Below the pieces are notes generated by a model, which saw nothing but the letters and a program-made list of their open reading frames with translations, was not told the DNA's origin and ran no database searches. Below, in pieces: positions 1-8,947 of a DNA stretch of 64,000 bases. The first letter of the stretch is position 1, and the number at the start of each line of letters is the position of its first letter. The stretch is from Photorhabdus khanii NC19. GTDB taxonomy: Bacteria > Pseudomonadota > Gammaproteobacteria > Enterobacterales > Enterobacteriaceae. Location: NCBI RefSeq assembly GCF_000517265.1, contig NZ_AYSJ01000002.1:679497-743496 (forward strand), given 5' to 3'. The position numbers and the translations under genes were made by a program.

Positions 1-2
1 AG

Positions 3-473
3 TGTGAAGAAACGGGGACTAAAAAAGAGTGCAAGGCTTGTCTGGCTATTCCGGTGACAAATGAAAAGTATCGTAAGGTTAGCCGCTGGAGCGCCATCAC
101 GATTAACTATCAGCGATTTATTGCTAAAACTAAATATGACCCGGCCACACAAATGATCCAGGAATTTCAGTGCCTGAAAGTGACCTTTGATGGCTGGCGA
201 CCAGCGTATTGCCTGTTTCTGGAAGCCAAGGCGCGGTATGACCAGTTTTTTGATAGTGAGGGTAAACCTAAAAGTTGGTGGAAAGGGATGAAAGCAGGAA
301 GAAAACAAGGCGCTCGACAACAAGCTGTATGTGACGTATTAGATAATACGCCCCATGTGGAATGGCATTTTTTACAGCCGATAAGTTGTGCTTATTTTAA
401 GACACTATTTATTGAACATAAAAACATCAGTGTTCACTATACCCACTGCTCCGATTTGATGGCAACAGTTTAG
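3..473 (+). CDS. C-terminal part of a Tox-REase-5 domain T6SS-type effector (5' end outside window)
   Basis: The reading frame is open from the first bases of the window, so this is the 3' end of a longer gene; the GTG at 54 is only an internal codon. The visible part begins with a cysteine-rich stretch (C-E-E..KECKAC) and continues through RWSAITINYQRFIA, FDGWRPAYCLFLEAKARYDQF and a WW-containing segment. This pattern fits the Tox-REase-5 family, a restriction-endonuclease-fold nuclease toxin usually placed at the C-terminus of PAAR-type type VI secretion effectors. The E-x-K pair in LEAKARYD is a plausible part of the nuclease active site. The likely role is DNA cleavage in a competing cell. 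The downstream gene looks like its immunity partner, and a PAAR fragment lies just beyond. Domain assignment is by recognition only; the N-terminal delivery domain cannot be seen. Confidence 0.72.
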   Translation, partial: CEETGTKKECKACLAIPVTNEKYRKVSRWSAITINYQRFIAKTKYDPATQMIQEFQCLKVTFDGWRPAYCLFLEAKARYDQFFDSEGKPKSWWKGMKAGRKQGARQQAVCDVLDNTPHVEWHFLQPISCAYFKTLFIEHKNISVHYTHCSDLMATV

Positions 474-485
474 TCCGAGGTAAAT

Positions 486-1208
486 ATGGCGATAATTCGT
501 ATAGAAATCAATGTACGTTATGAACAACAGGAAACCATTACCGTAAATACAGCGTTAATGGATTTATTTCGTATCACACGACAAGCTGATATTTTTTTCG
601 GGCGAAAAAAAACGTGGTATTTAACTGGCTACTCACGAAAAGAAGCACTAAAACACATTGTATTTGATGAACAAGGGCCAACAGAAAAGATGGTGAGTTA
701 TTTTGAAAAATCTTATAAAAAAGATTTTCCATTGCTTATTGAAGATATGTGGGATGGCGAAGAAGATAACCTATCTAGTGGTATTAGCTATAGTAAACAG
801 TCAATAAAACGCCCTAATTGGGTTAGGTTAGAACTAAACTTAAAAATTGACAGCAGTCAGCTTGATGTTTCCCAGTTAATTGAACTTGTCAAATATTTGG
901 TGACCAGCCGTGATCTTCCTTATATTCAGGTCGAAACCAACGAATATACATTACGGAATAAACAGGTTTTCCCTGATCGTCTCAGTGTTGGCTGGATGCT
1001 TTACCAGCCCCGTATTATTGATAAATCCTATCTGCCTATGGCGGAAGGTGTGCTTCCTGTGTATCAAAATAATGAACAAACCGGCACCTTGATTATCACC
1101 AAAAAAGGCATTTTTGATGGAAGAAATCAGGACGATATTGATAAATCCAATGATGTCGAAATACAGTTGGTTAACCTAGGATTATTGCCGTTAATTACCG
1201 AAGTTTAA
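486..1208 (+). CDS. Imm52-like immunity protein for the adjacent Tox-REase-5 effector
   Basis: The protein has 240 residues with no signal peptide or membrane segment, as expected for a cytoplasmic antidote to a nuclease. It starts 13 bp after the effector stop, with GAGG about 7 bases before the ATG. The N-terminal beta-rich start, the W-Y-L-T-G-Y segment near residue 45 and the G-W-M-L-Y-Q-P segment near 170 are compatible with the Imm52 family, which is known to accompany Tox-REase-5 toxins. Position and co-orientation support effector/immunity pairing more strongly than sequence recognition does. The expected job is to bind and block the toxin domain in the producing cell and its kin. A different immunity family remains possible. 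Confidence 0.65.
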   Translation: MAIIRIEINVRYEQQETITVNTALMDLFRITRQADIFFGRKKTWYLTGYSRKEALKHIVFDEQGPTEKMVSYFEKSYKKDFPLLIEDMWDGEEDNLSSGISYSKQSIKRPNWVRLELNLKIDSSQLDVSQLIELVKYLVTSRDLPYIQVETNEYTLRNKQVFPDRLSVGWMLYQPRIIDKSYLPMAEGVLPVYQNNEQTGTLIITKKGIFDGRNQDDIDKSNDVEIQLVNLGLLPLITEV

Positions 1209-1254
1209 TGGGGAATGATGTTATTTACCAATCGAAAAACGATGGAGAACGTTA

Positions 1255-1395
1255 ATGTCAAAAGCGGTTATTCTGCTGGGTGATACGACAGATCATGGCG
1301 GTAAGATGGTTACTGCCATAGTCCAATATCTTTATCAGGGTATTCCTGCCGCGGGAAAAGGTGACTTAGCGAAAATGGCTTGCTTCGTAAAATGA
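1255..1395 (+). pseudogene. Truncated PAAR-domain protein (46 codons)
   Basis: ATG at 1255 opens a frame beginning M-S-K-A-V-I-L-L-G-D-T-T-D-H-G-G, the typical start of PAAR spike-tip proteins of type VI secretion systems, and continues to Y-Q-G-I-P-A-A-G-K-G-D before a TGA at 1393. Complete PAAR domains are roughly 90 residues and carry metal-binding His/Cys after the point where this one ends. I found no continuation in the other two frames. GGAG lies 9 bases before the ATG. It is best read as the remnant of a second PAAR effector of the same locus, cut by a deletion. A functional 46-residue peptide is unlikely. Confidence 0.7.
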
Positions 1396-2123
1396 CAGTG
1401 AGAAAGCATTTGAATATCAGTCGGTTTGGATAATATTCTTTTGTGTGCTGATTTGTTTTCAATTTCCTGCTAATGTTTAATGGACTTCGATTAAACGCGA
1501 TTCATTTTCCTTCTGAAAAGCACGTTTATTGAGTTAAATCTGCCTTTTATATAAAAGGTTTAATCTTTCTATTCGCGTTTTTAAATGGTTATGGCAGGTG
1601 AGATAAATTTAAAATCAGCGTAGGATAGTATTGCCGATAAACGAATTAAATATGGTTGTGAATAGGCTGTTTTTAGTCACTCTGTATCTTTTCAAATTTC
1701 GGGTATTAATGCCTGTTTTTTTTAACCTTTAATTGATGGATAGCTGAGTTAATCTGTAGTGGTCAATGGTATTAAAATCAAAGCCTATTTTTTTAATGGT
1801 TTTTAACCCTGTTAAATGCGTTGGTTCTTTTTTCGTTATACGGTTAACCTTGTCACTTTGTTAATCAATTTAAAACCCGTTTTCCCTGATGTTTTCTCTT
1901 CTAATATCAGTATAACATTGAATCTTTTGCCCGCTTTAAAAAATCCTTAATCACGATTTTTTTGCCTTTGATGGTAGATTCACATAATAAGTGCAACATC
2001 GTTAATCTGGATAAGGCATTTCAGCACTTTTTTAATCCGATTTACCCATGATTTTTGAAATCAATGGAGCTGACGTCCAATGGGACGGGCTCCATGATAA
2101 ACAAACACCGTTAAACTGAAAAT
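1396..2123. other. Long gene-free AT-rich spacer
   Basis: No open frame with a ribosome binding site or recognisable homology is visible here on either strand. The sequence is AT-rich with many stop codons, consistent with decayed DNA behind the truncated PAAR gene. The only structured element I see is the hairpin at 2064-2095 near the end of hmp. Confidence 0.6.
2064..2095 (-). terminator. Imperfect hairpin downstream of hmp
   Basis: ATGGAGC (2064-2070) pairs with GCTCCAT (2089-2095), and CGTCC (2074-2078) pairs with GGACG (2083-2087), separated by small bulges. It lies about 30 bases past the hmp stop on the minus strand and is followed there by TTGATTTC, a weak U-rich tail. It is a plausible hmp terminator. 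Confidence 0.4.
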
Positions 2124-3314
2124 TTAAATCACTTTATGCGGACCGAAGCATTCATAGTGAATATATTGCTTATTAATTGCCATATTTAATAGTTGTTTTG
2201 CTACATATTGCATAAAGGGCACCGGGCCGCAGAAATAGTAATGCATTCCTTCTGTTTTCAGTGCGTTATTCAGTACCGCCAGATCCATAAAACCTTTATG
2301 TTGATAATGAATGCCTTGCTGATCTTCATCTCTTGGTTCGCGGTACCAGATTGTGCTGCTAAGATTCGGCATTGCCTGAGCAATAGCGGTCACTTCATTG
2401 GTAAACGCATGATGGCCACCGTGTTCTGCCGCATGTAACCAATTAATCTGGCTGTTGTGATGTTGCTGGTGGAGTTGATGCAGCATACTCATCATAGGTG
2501 TCAAGCCGACACCGGCAGAAATCAGAGTAACTGGCGTTTCTGGCTGAATATCAAGGAAGAAATCCCCGCGTGGAGCGGCCAGCCAGACGGTATCGCCTTC
2601 TTGCATCTTATCATGCATATGGTTGGAAACCGTTCCTTGTGGCTCACGTTTGATAGCAATCCGGTAGCTGGAACCGTTTGGGGCCGCTGTCAGTGAATAC
2701 TGGCGAATTTCTCGGTTATCAAAGCTGTCATCTTCCAGATAAATGCTTAGATACTGGCCGGGTTTGTAATCCATCACCTTCCCGCCATCTTGTGGCACAA
2801 ATTCAAAGCTACAAATCACATCACTTTTTATCTGTTTCCGGTTGATACGGAATGGGCGTAAACCACGCCAACCGCCATCGACTGATTCGTCATGATGATA
2901 AATCTGCTCTTCACGGTTGATAAAAACATCAGCCAGAACACCATACGCTTTTCCCCAGGCGTCCAGCACTTCATTTCCCGGCTGGAACATTTCATTTAAC
3001 GTTGCCAGCAAGTGAGTTCCGACAATTTGATAATGCTTTGGTTGAATGTTCAGACTGGCGTGTTTATGCGCGATTTTTTCAACTGCCGGCAACAATACTG
3101 TCAAATTATCAATATTGGCCGCATAGGCGCAGATAGCATTGAACAGGGCTTCACGCTGATCGCCATTGAGTTGATTACTCATATTAAAAATATCTTTCAG
3201 CTCAGGATTATGTTTGAACATCCGCTCGTAGAAATGGGCGGTTAGTTTTGGGCCAGTGGCAGAAAGCAGTGGAATAGTTGATTTGACAGTTGCAATGATT
3301 TGACTATCCAGCAT
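2124..3314 (-). CDS. hmp: Flavohemoprotein, nitric oxide dioxygenase
   Basis: The 396-residue protein matches the length and three-domain layout of Hmp. A globin domain (about 1-137) has the proximal haem His at residue 85 and the distal Y-E-R-M-F region near 29-33. An FAD-binding domain (about 150-255) contains R-Q-Y-S-L-T near 204. A C-terminal NAD(P)H domain contains G-V-G-L-T-P-M-M-S near 268. The enzyme converts NO and O2 to nitrate using NAD(P)H in the cytoplasm and protects against nitrosative stress, for example from insect haemocytes. It is divergent from glyA, the conserved enterobacterial arrangement. An NsrR-type palindrome lies 43 bp upstream of its start, so NO-dependent derepression is likely. 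Confidence 0.97.
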   Translation of the reverse strand: MLDSQIIATVKSTIPLLSATGPKLTAHFYERMFKHNPELKDIFNMSNQLNGDQREALFNAICAYAANIDNLTVLLPAVEKIAHKHASLNIQPKHYQIVGTHLLATLNEMFQPGNEVLDAWGKAYGVLADVFINREEQIYHHDESVDGGWRGLRPFRINRKQIKSDVICSFEFVPQDGGKVMDYKPGQYLSIYLEDDSFDNREIRQYSLTAAPNGSSYRIAIKREPQGTVSNHMHDKMQEGDTVWLAAPRGDFFLDIQPETPVTLISAGVGLTPMMSMLHQLHQQHHNSQINWLHAAEHGGHHAFTNEVTAIAQAMPNLSSTIWYREPRDEDQQGIHYQHKGFMDLAVLNNALKTEGMHYYFCGPVPFMQYVAKQLLNMAINKQYIHYECFGPHKVI

Positions 3315-3356
3315 GGTGAAGCTCCTGAATTTCTTTCAAGTGATTATGAAAGTTAT

Positions 3357-3379
3357 AACATGTAATTTAAATACAACTT
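3357..3379 (-). promoter_or_regulatory. Probable NsrR operator of hmp
   Basis: This is a 23-bp near-palindrome with arms AACATGTA and TACAACTT around ATTTAAA. It agrees with the known enterobacterial NsrR consensus (AAnATGCATTT half-sites facing each other). Six of eight arm positions are symmetric. Its place just upstream of hmp, the classic NsrR target, supports the call. Confidence 0.72.
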
Positions 3380-3554
3380 ATAATTTTTTGAGGATCTTGT
3401 AAATATAAAATGTGGTCTTTATGGTGAAAAAATATTCTTGATAGATATTTACACTAAGGCAGGAGCCGACTGAGGTTACAAATTCTGACAATGAGGTAAA
3501 ATACAGGAAGTTTTCGTTATGCCTGTAAAGAACCCGTGCCTTGCTTTAATTGGT

Positions 3555-3570
3555 GTGCAATCGTTTGCGT
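3555..3570 (+). promoter_or_regulatory. PurR box upstream of glyA
   Basis: The 16-base sequence GTGCAATCGTTTGCGT matches the PurR consensus ANGCAANCGNTTNCNT at every specified position but the first. It lies about 110 bp before the glyA start. Escherichia coli glyA is a known PurR target with a very similar site, so purine repression of one-carbon supply is probably conserved. Confidence 0.8.
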
Positions 3571-3679
3571 AAAATATTTTGTCAAGACTATCTCAATCCG
3601 TGAAAAGGGTTTACACTGTGTGCCATTCTGCCCTTTGGGGTGTTGTTTGAAGAGAAGTTAGCTGAGTCTGGAGAACCCA

Positions 3680-4933
3680 ATGTTAAAGCGTGAAATGAAT
3701 ATTGCTAATTATGATCCCGAACTATGGCAGGCGATGGAGCAAGAAGTTGTTCGTCAGGAAGAACACATCGAGTTAATTGCCTCTGAAAACTATACCAGCC
3801 CAAGAGTTATGCAGGCACAAGGCTCTCAACTCACTAACAAATATGCCGAAGGTTATCCGGGTAAACGCTACTACGGCGGTTGTGAATATGTCGATGTTGT
3901 TGAGCAGCTGGCGATTGATCGTGCTAAAGCGTTATTCGGTGCTGATTATGCCAACGTTCAGCCACACTCGGGTTCTCAGGCGAATGCGGCGGTTTATATG
4001 GCTTTGCTGCAACCGGGTGATACCGTGCTGGGGATGAATCTGGCACATGGCGGTCATTTGACTCATGGCTCTCCGGTAAACTTCTCTGGTAAGTTATATA
4101 ACATCGTACCTTACGGTATTGATGAAAGCGGTAAAATTGATTACGACGATATCGCGGCACAAGCTCAAAAACACCAGCCAAAAATGATTATTGGCGGTTT
4201 TTCAGCTTACTCCGGCGTTGTTGATTGGGCAAAAATGCGTGAAATTGCAGACAGCATTGGTGCTTATTTGTTCGTTGATATGGCACACGTTGCTGGCCTG
4301 ATTGCTGCAGGCGTTTATCCTAACCCAGTGCCTCATGCTCACATCGTGACGACTACCACGCATAAAACACTGGCGGGCCCACGTGGTGGTTTGATCTTGG
4401 CGAAAGGTGGTGACGAGGAGCTGTATAAAAAACTGAACTCTTCCGTATTCCCTGGTTGCCAGGGTGGACCTCTGATGCATGTTATTGCCGGTAAAGCGGT
4501 TGCGCTGAAAGAAGCAATGGAACCGGAATTCAAAGCATATCAACATCAGGTTGCTGATAATGCTAAAGCCATGGTTGAAGTCTTCCTGAAACGTGGCTAC
4601 AAAGTGGTTTCTGGTGGCACTGAGAACCACTTGTTCCTGCTGGATCTGGTTGATAAAAACATCACTGGTAAAGAGGCTGATGCTGCGCTGGGCCGTGCCA
4701 ACATCACGGTAAATAAAAACAGCGTGCCAAATGATCCGAAGAGCCCATTTGTGACTTCCGGTGTGCGTGTTGGTACACCGGCGATTACCCGCCGTGGTTT
4801 CAAACAAGCTGAAGCTTGTGAATTGGCTGGCTGGATGTGCGATGTATTAGACAACATCAATGATGAAGCGATCATTGAAGCGATTAAACAAAAAGTTCTG
4901 GCTATTTGCGCAAAATATCCGGTTTACGCATAA
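3680..4933 (+). CDS. glyA: Serine hydroxymethyltransferase
   Basis: The 417-residue PLP enzyme interconverts serine plus tetrahydrofolate with glycine plus 5,10-methylene-THF, the main source of one-carbon units. Visible landmarks are [10 protein letters not shown] near residue 29-38, the glycine-rich [13 protein letters not shown] segment, and [14 protein letters not shown] with the PLP lysine near 229. Length equals the E. coli enzyme. It is divergently placed from hmp, with a PurR box in its upstream region. The ATG at 3680 was chosen for its match to the family N-terminus (M-L-K-R-E-M). Confidence 0.98.
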   Translation: MLKREMNIANYDPELWQAMEQEVVRQEEHIELIASENYTSPRVMQAQGSQLTNKYAEGYPGKRYYGGCEYVDVVEQLAIDRAKALFGADYANVQPHSGSQANAAVYMALLQPGDTVLGMNLAHGGHLTHGSPVNFSGKLYNIVPYGIDESGKIDYDDIAAQAQKHQPKMIIGGFSAYSGVVDWAKMREIADSIGAYLFVDMAHVAGLIAAGVYPNPVPHAHIVTTTTHKTLAGPRGGLILAKGGDEELYKKLNSSVFPGCQGGPLMHVIAGKAVALKEAMEPEFKAYQHQVADNAKAMVEVFLKRGYKVVSGGTENHLFLLDLVDKNITGKEADAALGRANITVNKNSVPNDPKSPFVTSGVRVGTPAITRRGFKQAEACELAGWMCDVLDNINDEAIIEAIKQKVLAICAKYPVYA

Positions 4934-5125
4934 ATTATAATTTTAATAAGTCATTACAAAAACCTGCTCCGGCTGACATTGTTTGCTTAAGCGAGATATT
5001 AAAGGAATGACGGATGGATTTTCCGCAGGAATGTCCATCTCAGAATAGTCCTTGATATCTTAATTTCTTAAGCTAATCAGGTTAGTTTTGAGCGGGTTTT
5101 TTGCACTTTTAACCAGGGAGGATTA

Positions 5126-6271
5126 ATGGTTATTCAGTCGACACGTTGGCTGGCGTTAGATTATTTCACGTATTTCTTTTCTTACGGGATATTTTTGCCT
5201 TTCTGGGCAGTCTGGCTCCAGGGTGAGGGAATAAAACCCGATATGATGGGGATTTTATTGGGTGCGGGCTTGGTTTCCCGTTTCCTGGGGAGTTTATTAA
5301 TCACGCCTACCGTTAAAAATCCCGCAAAACTTATTTTCGCGCTGCGTGTATTAGCATTGCTGACCTTGATTTCTGTTATCGGGTTTACATTGGGAAATCA
5401 TTGGGCATGGCTGCTATTCATTATGATTGGTTTCAACCTGTTTTTTTCGCCGATGATGCCATTAAGTGATGCATTGGCGGGAACATGGCAGAAACAATTT
5501 CCCTTTGATTACGGCAAAATACGCGTCTGGGGTTCAATTGCCTTTATTATCAGCTCGGCGCTGACCGGGGAATTGATCTCTGTCTGGGGACATCAGGTCA
5601 TTCTAGTCACTATACTGTTCAGTGTTTTGTCAACGCTGTTGGCGACATTGCTTAAACCCGCCATCATGCCTGTTGGTGAAGTCAAGTCAGCTAAAGTTGA
5701 TGTTGTGTCATTTAAACAGTTATTGTCTGAAAAATCGGTATGCCGGTTCCTGCTATGCGTGGCTTTATTGCAGGGTGCTCACGCGGGATATTACAGCTTC
5801 AGTGCGATTTACTGGGAAAAGGCAGGCTATTCTGCTGCGGTAGTCGGTTATCTCTGGTCGTTGGGAGTGGTGGCTGAGGTTATTATTTTTACGCTGAGCA
5901 ATAAATTATTCCGGCGCTGGAATGCCCGTAATCTTCTGTTGCTTTCCGCTATATGTGGGGTTGTCCGTTGGGGATTAATGGGCTCATTCACGACATTACC
6001 GGTGTTGATTATCATTCAAATCTTGCATTGTGGGACGTTCACTGTCTGCCATTTGGCAGCAATGCGTTTTATCAGCGCGAGAAAGGAAGGGGAAATTGTT
6101 CGTTTGCAGGCGGCTTATTCTGCATTGGCGATGGGGGGCGGTATCGCTGTTATGACGGTAGTTGCAGGATTTATGTATGATTATCTGCACAGCGGCATTT
6201 TCTGGATAATGGTCTTAGTTGCTTTTCCTGCTATTTTCCTGCGACCACAGGTTAAAGCTCATCATTATTAA
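5126..6271 (+). CDS. hcaT: MFS transporter HcaT-like (3-phenylpropionate permease family)
   Basis: The 381-residue, very hydrophobic protein has about twelve membrane segments. The N-terminal motif L-P-F-W-A-V-W-L and the F-F-S-P-M-M-P-L-S-D-A segment near 105-115 are typical of the LacY-related HcaT/NupG branch of the major facilitator superfamily. HcaT sits directly after glyA in E. coli too, which supports the name. GGGAGG precedes the ATG by 6 bases. The hca dioxygenase genes of E. coli are absent from this window, so the real substrate in this organism is uncertain. It is an inner-membrane proton symporter by family. Confidence 0.85.
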   Translation: MVIQSTRWLALDYFTYFFSYGIFLPFWAVWLQGEGIKPDMMGILLGAGLVSRFLGSLLITPTVKNPAKLIFALRVLALLTLISVIGFTLGNHWAWLLFIMIGFNLFFSPMMPLSDALAGTWQKQFPFDYGKIRVWGSIAFIISSALTGELISVWGHQVILVTILFSVLSTLLATLLKPAIMPVGEVKSAKVDVVSFKQLLSEKSVCRFLLCVALLQGAHAGYYSFSAIYWEKAGYSAAVVGYLWSLGVVAEVIIFTLSNKLFRRWNARNLLLLSAICGVVRWGLMGSFTTLPVLIIIQILHCGTFTVCHLAAMRFISARKEGEIVRLQAAYSALAMGGGIAVMTVVAGFMYDYLHSGIFWIMVLVAFPAIFLRPQVKAHHY

Positions 6272-6282
6272 CAATATGAATT

Positions 6283-6313
6283 CAGTTTCTTATGATATTT
6301 TTGTAAGAAACTG
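6283..6313 (+). terminator. AT-rich hairpin between hcaT and treR
   Basis: CAGTTTCTTA (6283-6292) and TAAGAAACTG (6304-6313) form a perfect 10-bp stem with an 11-base loop just after the hcaT stop. There is no clear U-tract after it. It may terminate hcaT or mark the treR leader. Confidence 0.4.
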
Positions 6314-6347
6314 GATGCTTCTAATAATAATATTTTCATGAGATATC

Positions 6348-7295
6348 ATGTCGAATAAATTAACAATAAAAGATATTGCACGTCTGGCTAATGTCAGTAA
6401 ATCAACCGTCTCGCGGGTATTAAATAACGAAAATAGCGTCAGTCCACAAGTACGTGAAAGAGTTGAAGCGATTATTGATCAAAATAACTTTATTCCCTCT
6501 AAATCAGCGAGAGCGATGCGAGTGAAAAGTGACAAAATTATTGCTTTAATTGTGTCACGGTTGGGATCTTTTTCGGAAAATTTATCAATAAGTACGATGT
6601 TGCCGCTGTTTTATCAGCATGGTTATGACCCCATTATCATGGAAAGTGATTTTGATCCCCAGCTTTTACAGGAACATCTGCGTCAGTTGGCATTACGTCA
6701 TGCAGATGGTGTTATTTTGTTTGGTTTCACCGGATTGCCAGAAGAATCCCTTTTGCCCTGGCGTGACAAAATAGTGGTATTTGCGCGCGAATATACTGAT
6801 TTTGCTTCTGTATGCTATGACGATGTTGGTGCTGTTCGTCTATTGATGAATGAACTCTATCAGCGAGGTCACAGAGAGATCAGTTTTCTTGGTGTACGCG
6901 ATTGTGATACCACGACAGGTTTTCGTCGCCATCAATCCTATCTGAGTTGTTGTGAACAGAAGGCGTTACACCCGCTTTCCGTTCAATGTGATTTAAACTA
7001 TCAGAGTGGGTTTCAGCATGTCGACAAGGTATTAAGAAAGGAGACGACGGCCTTAATCTGTGCAACTGATAGCCTGGCATTAGGTGCATATAAGTATTTA
7101 CAACAAAATAATCGGGAAGATATACAAATAGGCAGTATTGGTAATACGCCTTTGCTGAACTTTTTGTACCCTGACACGCTTTCTGTGGATTTAGGTTATG
7201 GTGAAGCGGGTAAATATGCAGCTGGTCAATTAATAGCTCAAATAAATCAGCGATACCCCAAACAGCAAGTAATCATTTCGAGTAAGTTGGCTTAA
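6348..7295 (+). CDS. treR: Trehalose operon repressor, LacI family
   Basis: The 315-residue regulator starts with a LacI-type helix-turn-helix (I-K-D-I-A-R-L-A-N-V-S-K-S-T-V-S-R-V-L-N, about residues 7-26), followed by a periplasmic-binding-protein-like effector domain. The length is that of E. coli TreR, which represses treBC and is released by trehalose-6-phosphate. It lies immediately upstream of treB on the same strand, as in E. coli. A palindromic operator is present in the treR-treB spacer. I see no disruption of the DNA-binding region. Confidence 0.95.
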   Translation: MSNKLTIKDIARLANVSKSTVSRVLNNENSVSPQVRERVEAIIDQNNFIPSKSARAMRVKSDKIIALIVSRLGSFSENLSISTMLPLFYQHGYDPIIMESDFDPQLLQEHLRQLALRHADGVILFGFTGLPEESLLPWRDKIVVFAREYTDFASVCYDDVGAVRLLMNELYQRGHREISFLGVRDCDTTTGFRRHQSYLSCCEQKALHPLSVQCDLNYQSGFQHVDKVLRKETTALICATDSLALGAYKYLQQNNREDIQIGSIGNTPLLNFLYPDTLSVDLGYGEAGKYAAGQLIAQINQRYPKQQVIISSKLA

Positions 7296-7318
7296 AAATA
7301 AGAATATTGTTGTTTCAA

Positions 7319-7334
7319 TGTGATCGTTAACGCA
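7319..7334 (+). promoter_or_regulatory. Candidate CRP site upstream of treB
   Basis: TGTGA-N6-ACGCA matches the CRP consensus fully in the left half and at 3 of 5 positions in the right half. It sits just before the TreR operator, the expected place for an activator of a PTS sugar operon. The right half is weak. Confidence 0.4.
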
Positions 7335-7338
7335 TTTT

Positions 7339-7352
7339 TGGGAACGTTCCCA
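7339..7352 (+). promoter_or_regulatory. TreR operator
   Basis: TGGGAACGTTCCCA is a perfect 14-bp palindrome centred on CG, the form expected of a LacI-family operator. It lies between treR and treB, about 90 bp before the treB ATG. The match to the TreR-type GGGAACGTTCCC core and the gene context make the assignment strong. Confidence 0.8.
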
Positions 7353-7440
7353 TGACAAGCATAACTAAATGATATTAGGATGAAATTATCTTACTAAGCA
7401 TGGCATAGTAACTGATACTAACTTATGATGACTGGCTATT

Positions 7441-8862
7441 ATGAAAAATAAAATAAATTATAAAGACATAGAAAAACTAATTACATTAATCGGTGGTTGT
7501 AAAAATATAGCCAGTGTAACGCATTGTATTACCCGGTTGAGATTTTCTTTGGTTGAACCGACGGAAGCCCGGCCGGATGAAATAAAAAATCTGCCGATGG
7601 TTAAAGGCTGTTTTACCAATGCAGGGCAGTTCCAGGTAGTGATAGGCACGAATGTGGGTGATTATTATCAGGTTTTAAATAGCTATCTTGATAAAACTGA
7701 ATTAAATAAAGAAGATATAAAACAGGCTGAGAAAAAAAATATGAAATGGCAAGAGCGTGTCATTTCTCAATTTGCAGAAATCTTTTTTCCTCTCCTGCCG
7801 GCATTAATTAGTGGCGGTCTTATTCTGGGCTTCCGTAATATTATTGGTGATATTCCTTTTAGTGACGGTAAAACTTTAGCTCAAATATATCCTGTCTGGA
7901 AAACAATATATGATTTTTTATGGCTGTTAGGAGAGGCAATATTCTTCTATCTGCCGGTGGGTATTTGCTGGTCTGCGGTCAGAACAATGGGTGGAACCCC
8001 GATATTAGGTATTATATTGGGAATAACCTTGGTATCTCCGCAACTTATGAATGCTTATCAATTAGGGCAACAGATCCCTGATATATGGAATTTTGGCCTG
8101 TTCACGATTGGAAAAGTGGGTTATCAGGCGCAGGTTATTCCGTCACTTTTGGCGGGTATTACGTTGGGGTGGATTGAAATTCAATTAAAGAAGGTGGTTC
8201 CTAGTTATCTTTATTTGGTGGTTGTTCCGGTAGTTTCGTTAATATTGGCAACCTTTTTAGCACATAGTCTTATTGGGCCGTTTGGCCGGTTAATTGGAGA
8301 TGGAGTCGCCTGGGTTGTTAAGGCGTTGATGACGGGAAGTTTTGCGCCTGTCGGTGCGGCTTTATTTGGATTCTTTTATGCGCCTTTGGTTATCACGGGT
8401 ATACATCAAACTACATTAGCTATCGATATGCAGATGGTTCAAAGTATCGGTGGGACACCGATATGGCCGATTATTGCTCTATCCAATATTGCTCAGGGGT
8501 CAGCGGTTGTGGGCATTATTTTGGTCAGCAAAAAGCATAATGAGCGTGAGTTATCTGTACCCGCCGCCATCTCCGCCTATTTAGGCGTCACTGAACCGGC
8601 AATGTATGGGATTAACATCAAATATCGATTCCCTATGCTCTGTGCCATGATTGGTTCAGGTTTGGCCGGGTTGATTTGTGGGTTAAGTGGTGTGTTGGCA
8701 AACGGTATTGGTGTTGGTGGCTTACCCGGTATCCTTTCGATCAAACCGCAATTTTGGGCAATCTACGTATTAGCCATGCTCGTAGCTGTCATTGTTCCGT
8801 TGATACTGACTACGGTTGTTTATCGAAAGAAGAGTATGAGCGGTATGTTAGCTGTTGAATAA
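7441..8862 (+). CDS. treB: PTS trehalose-specific EIIBC component
   Basis: The 473-residue inner-membrane protein imports trehalose and phosphorylates it to trehalose-6-phosphate. The N-terminal EIIB domain (about 1-85) has the phosphorylatable Cys29 in S-V-T-H-C-I-T-R-L-R-F. The C-terminal EIIC domain (about 105-465) has multiple membrane helices and the G-I-H-Q-T-T-L-A and G-V-T-E-P-A-M-Y-G-I motifs of the glucose-family transporters. No EIIA domain is present, so it depends on EIIA-Glc, encoded by crr in this same window. treC follows 85 bp downstream, probably in one transcript. Regulation is through the TreR operator upstream. Confidence 0.97.
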   Translation: MKNKINYKDIEKLITLIGGCKNIASVTHCITRLRFSLVEPTEARPDEIKNLPMVKGCFTNAGQFQVVIGTNVGDYYQVLNSYLDKTELNKEDIKQAEKKNMKWQERVISQFAEIFFPLLPALISGGLILGFRNIIGDIPFSDGKTLAQIYPVWKTIYDFLWLLGEAIFFYLPVGICWSAVRTMGGTPILGIILGITLVSPQLMNAYQLGQQIPDIWNFGLFTIGKVGYQAQVIPSLLAGITLGWIEIQLKKVVPSYLYLVVVPVVSLILATFLAHSLIGPFGRLIGDGVAWVVKALMTGSFAPVGAALFGFFYAPLVITGIHQTTLAIDMQMVQSIGGTPIWPIIALSNIAQGSAVVGIILVSKKHNERELSVPAAISAYLGVTEPAMYGINIKYRFPMLCAMIGSGLAGLICGLSGVLANGIGVGGLPGILSIKPQFWAIYVLAMLVAVIVPLILTTVVYRKKSMSGMLAVE

Positions 8863-8947
8863 TTCTGTTAAATCTTCATCTGAGTAACAGATATAAAAGT
8901 AACCATTTGGTTATTCAATTCAGAAATATATTGATAAGGCGTTTTCG

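Noticed and set aside
4202..4807. 201-codon minus-strand frame inside glyA
   Set aside because: Antisense shadow of a strongly conserved gene, with no independent start signals.
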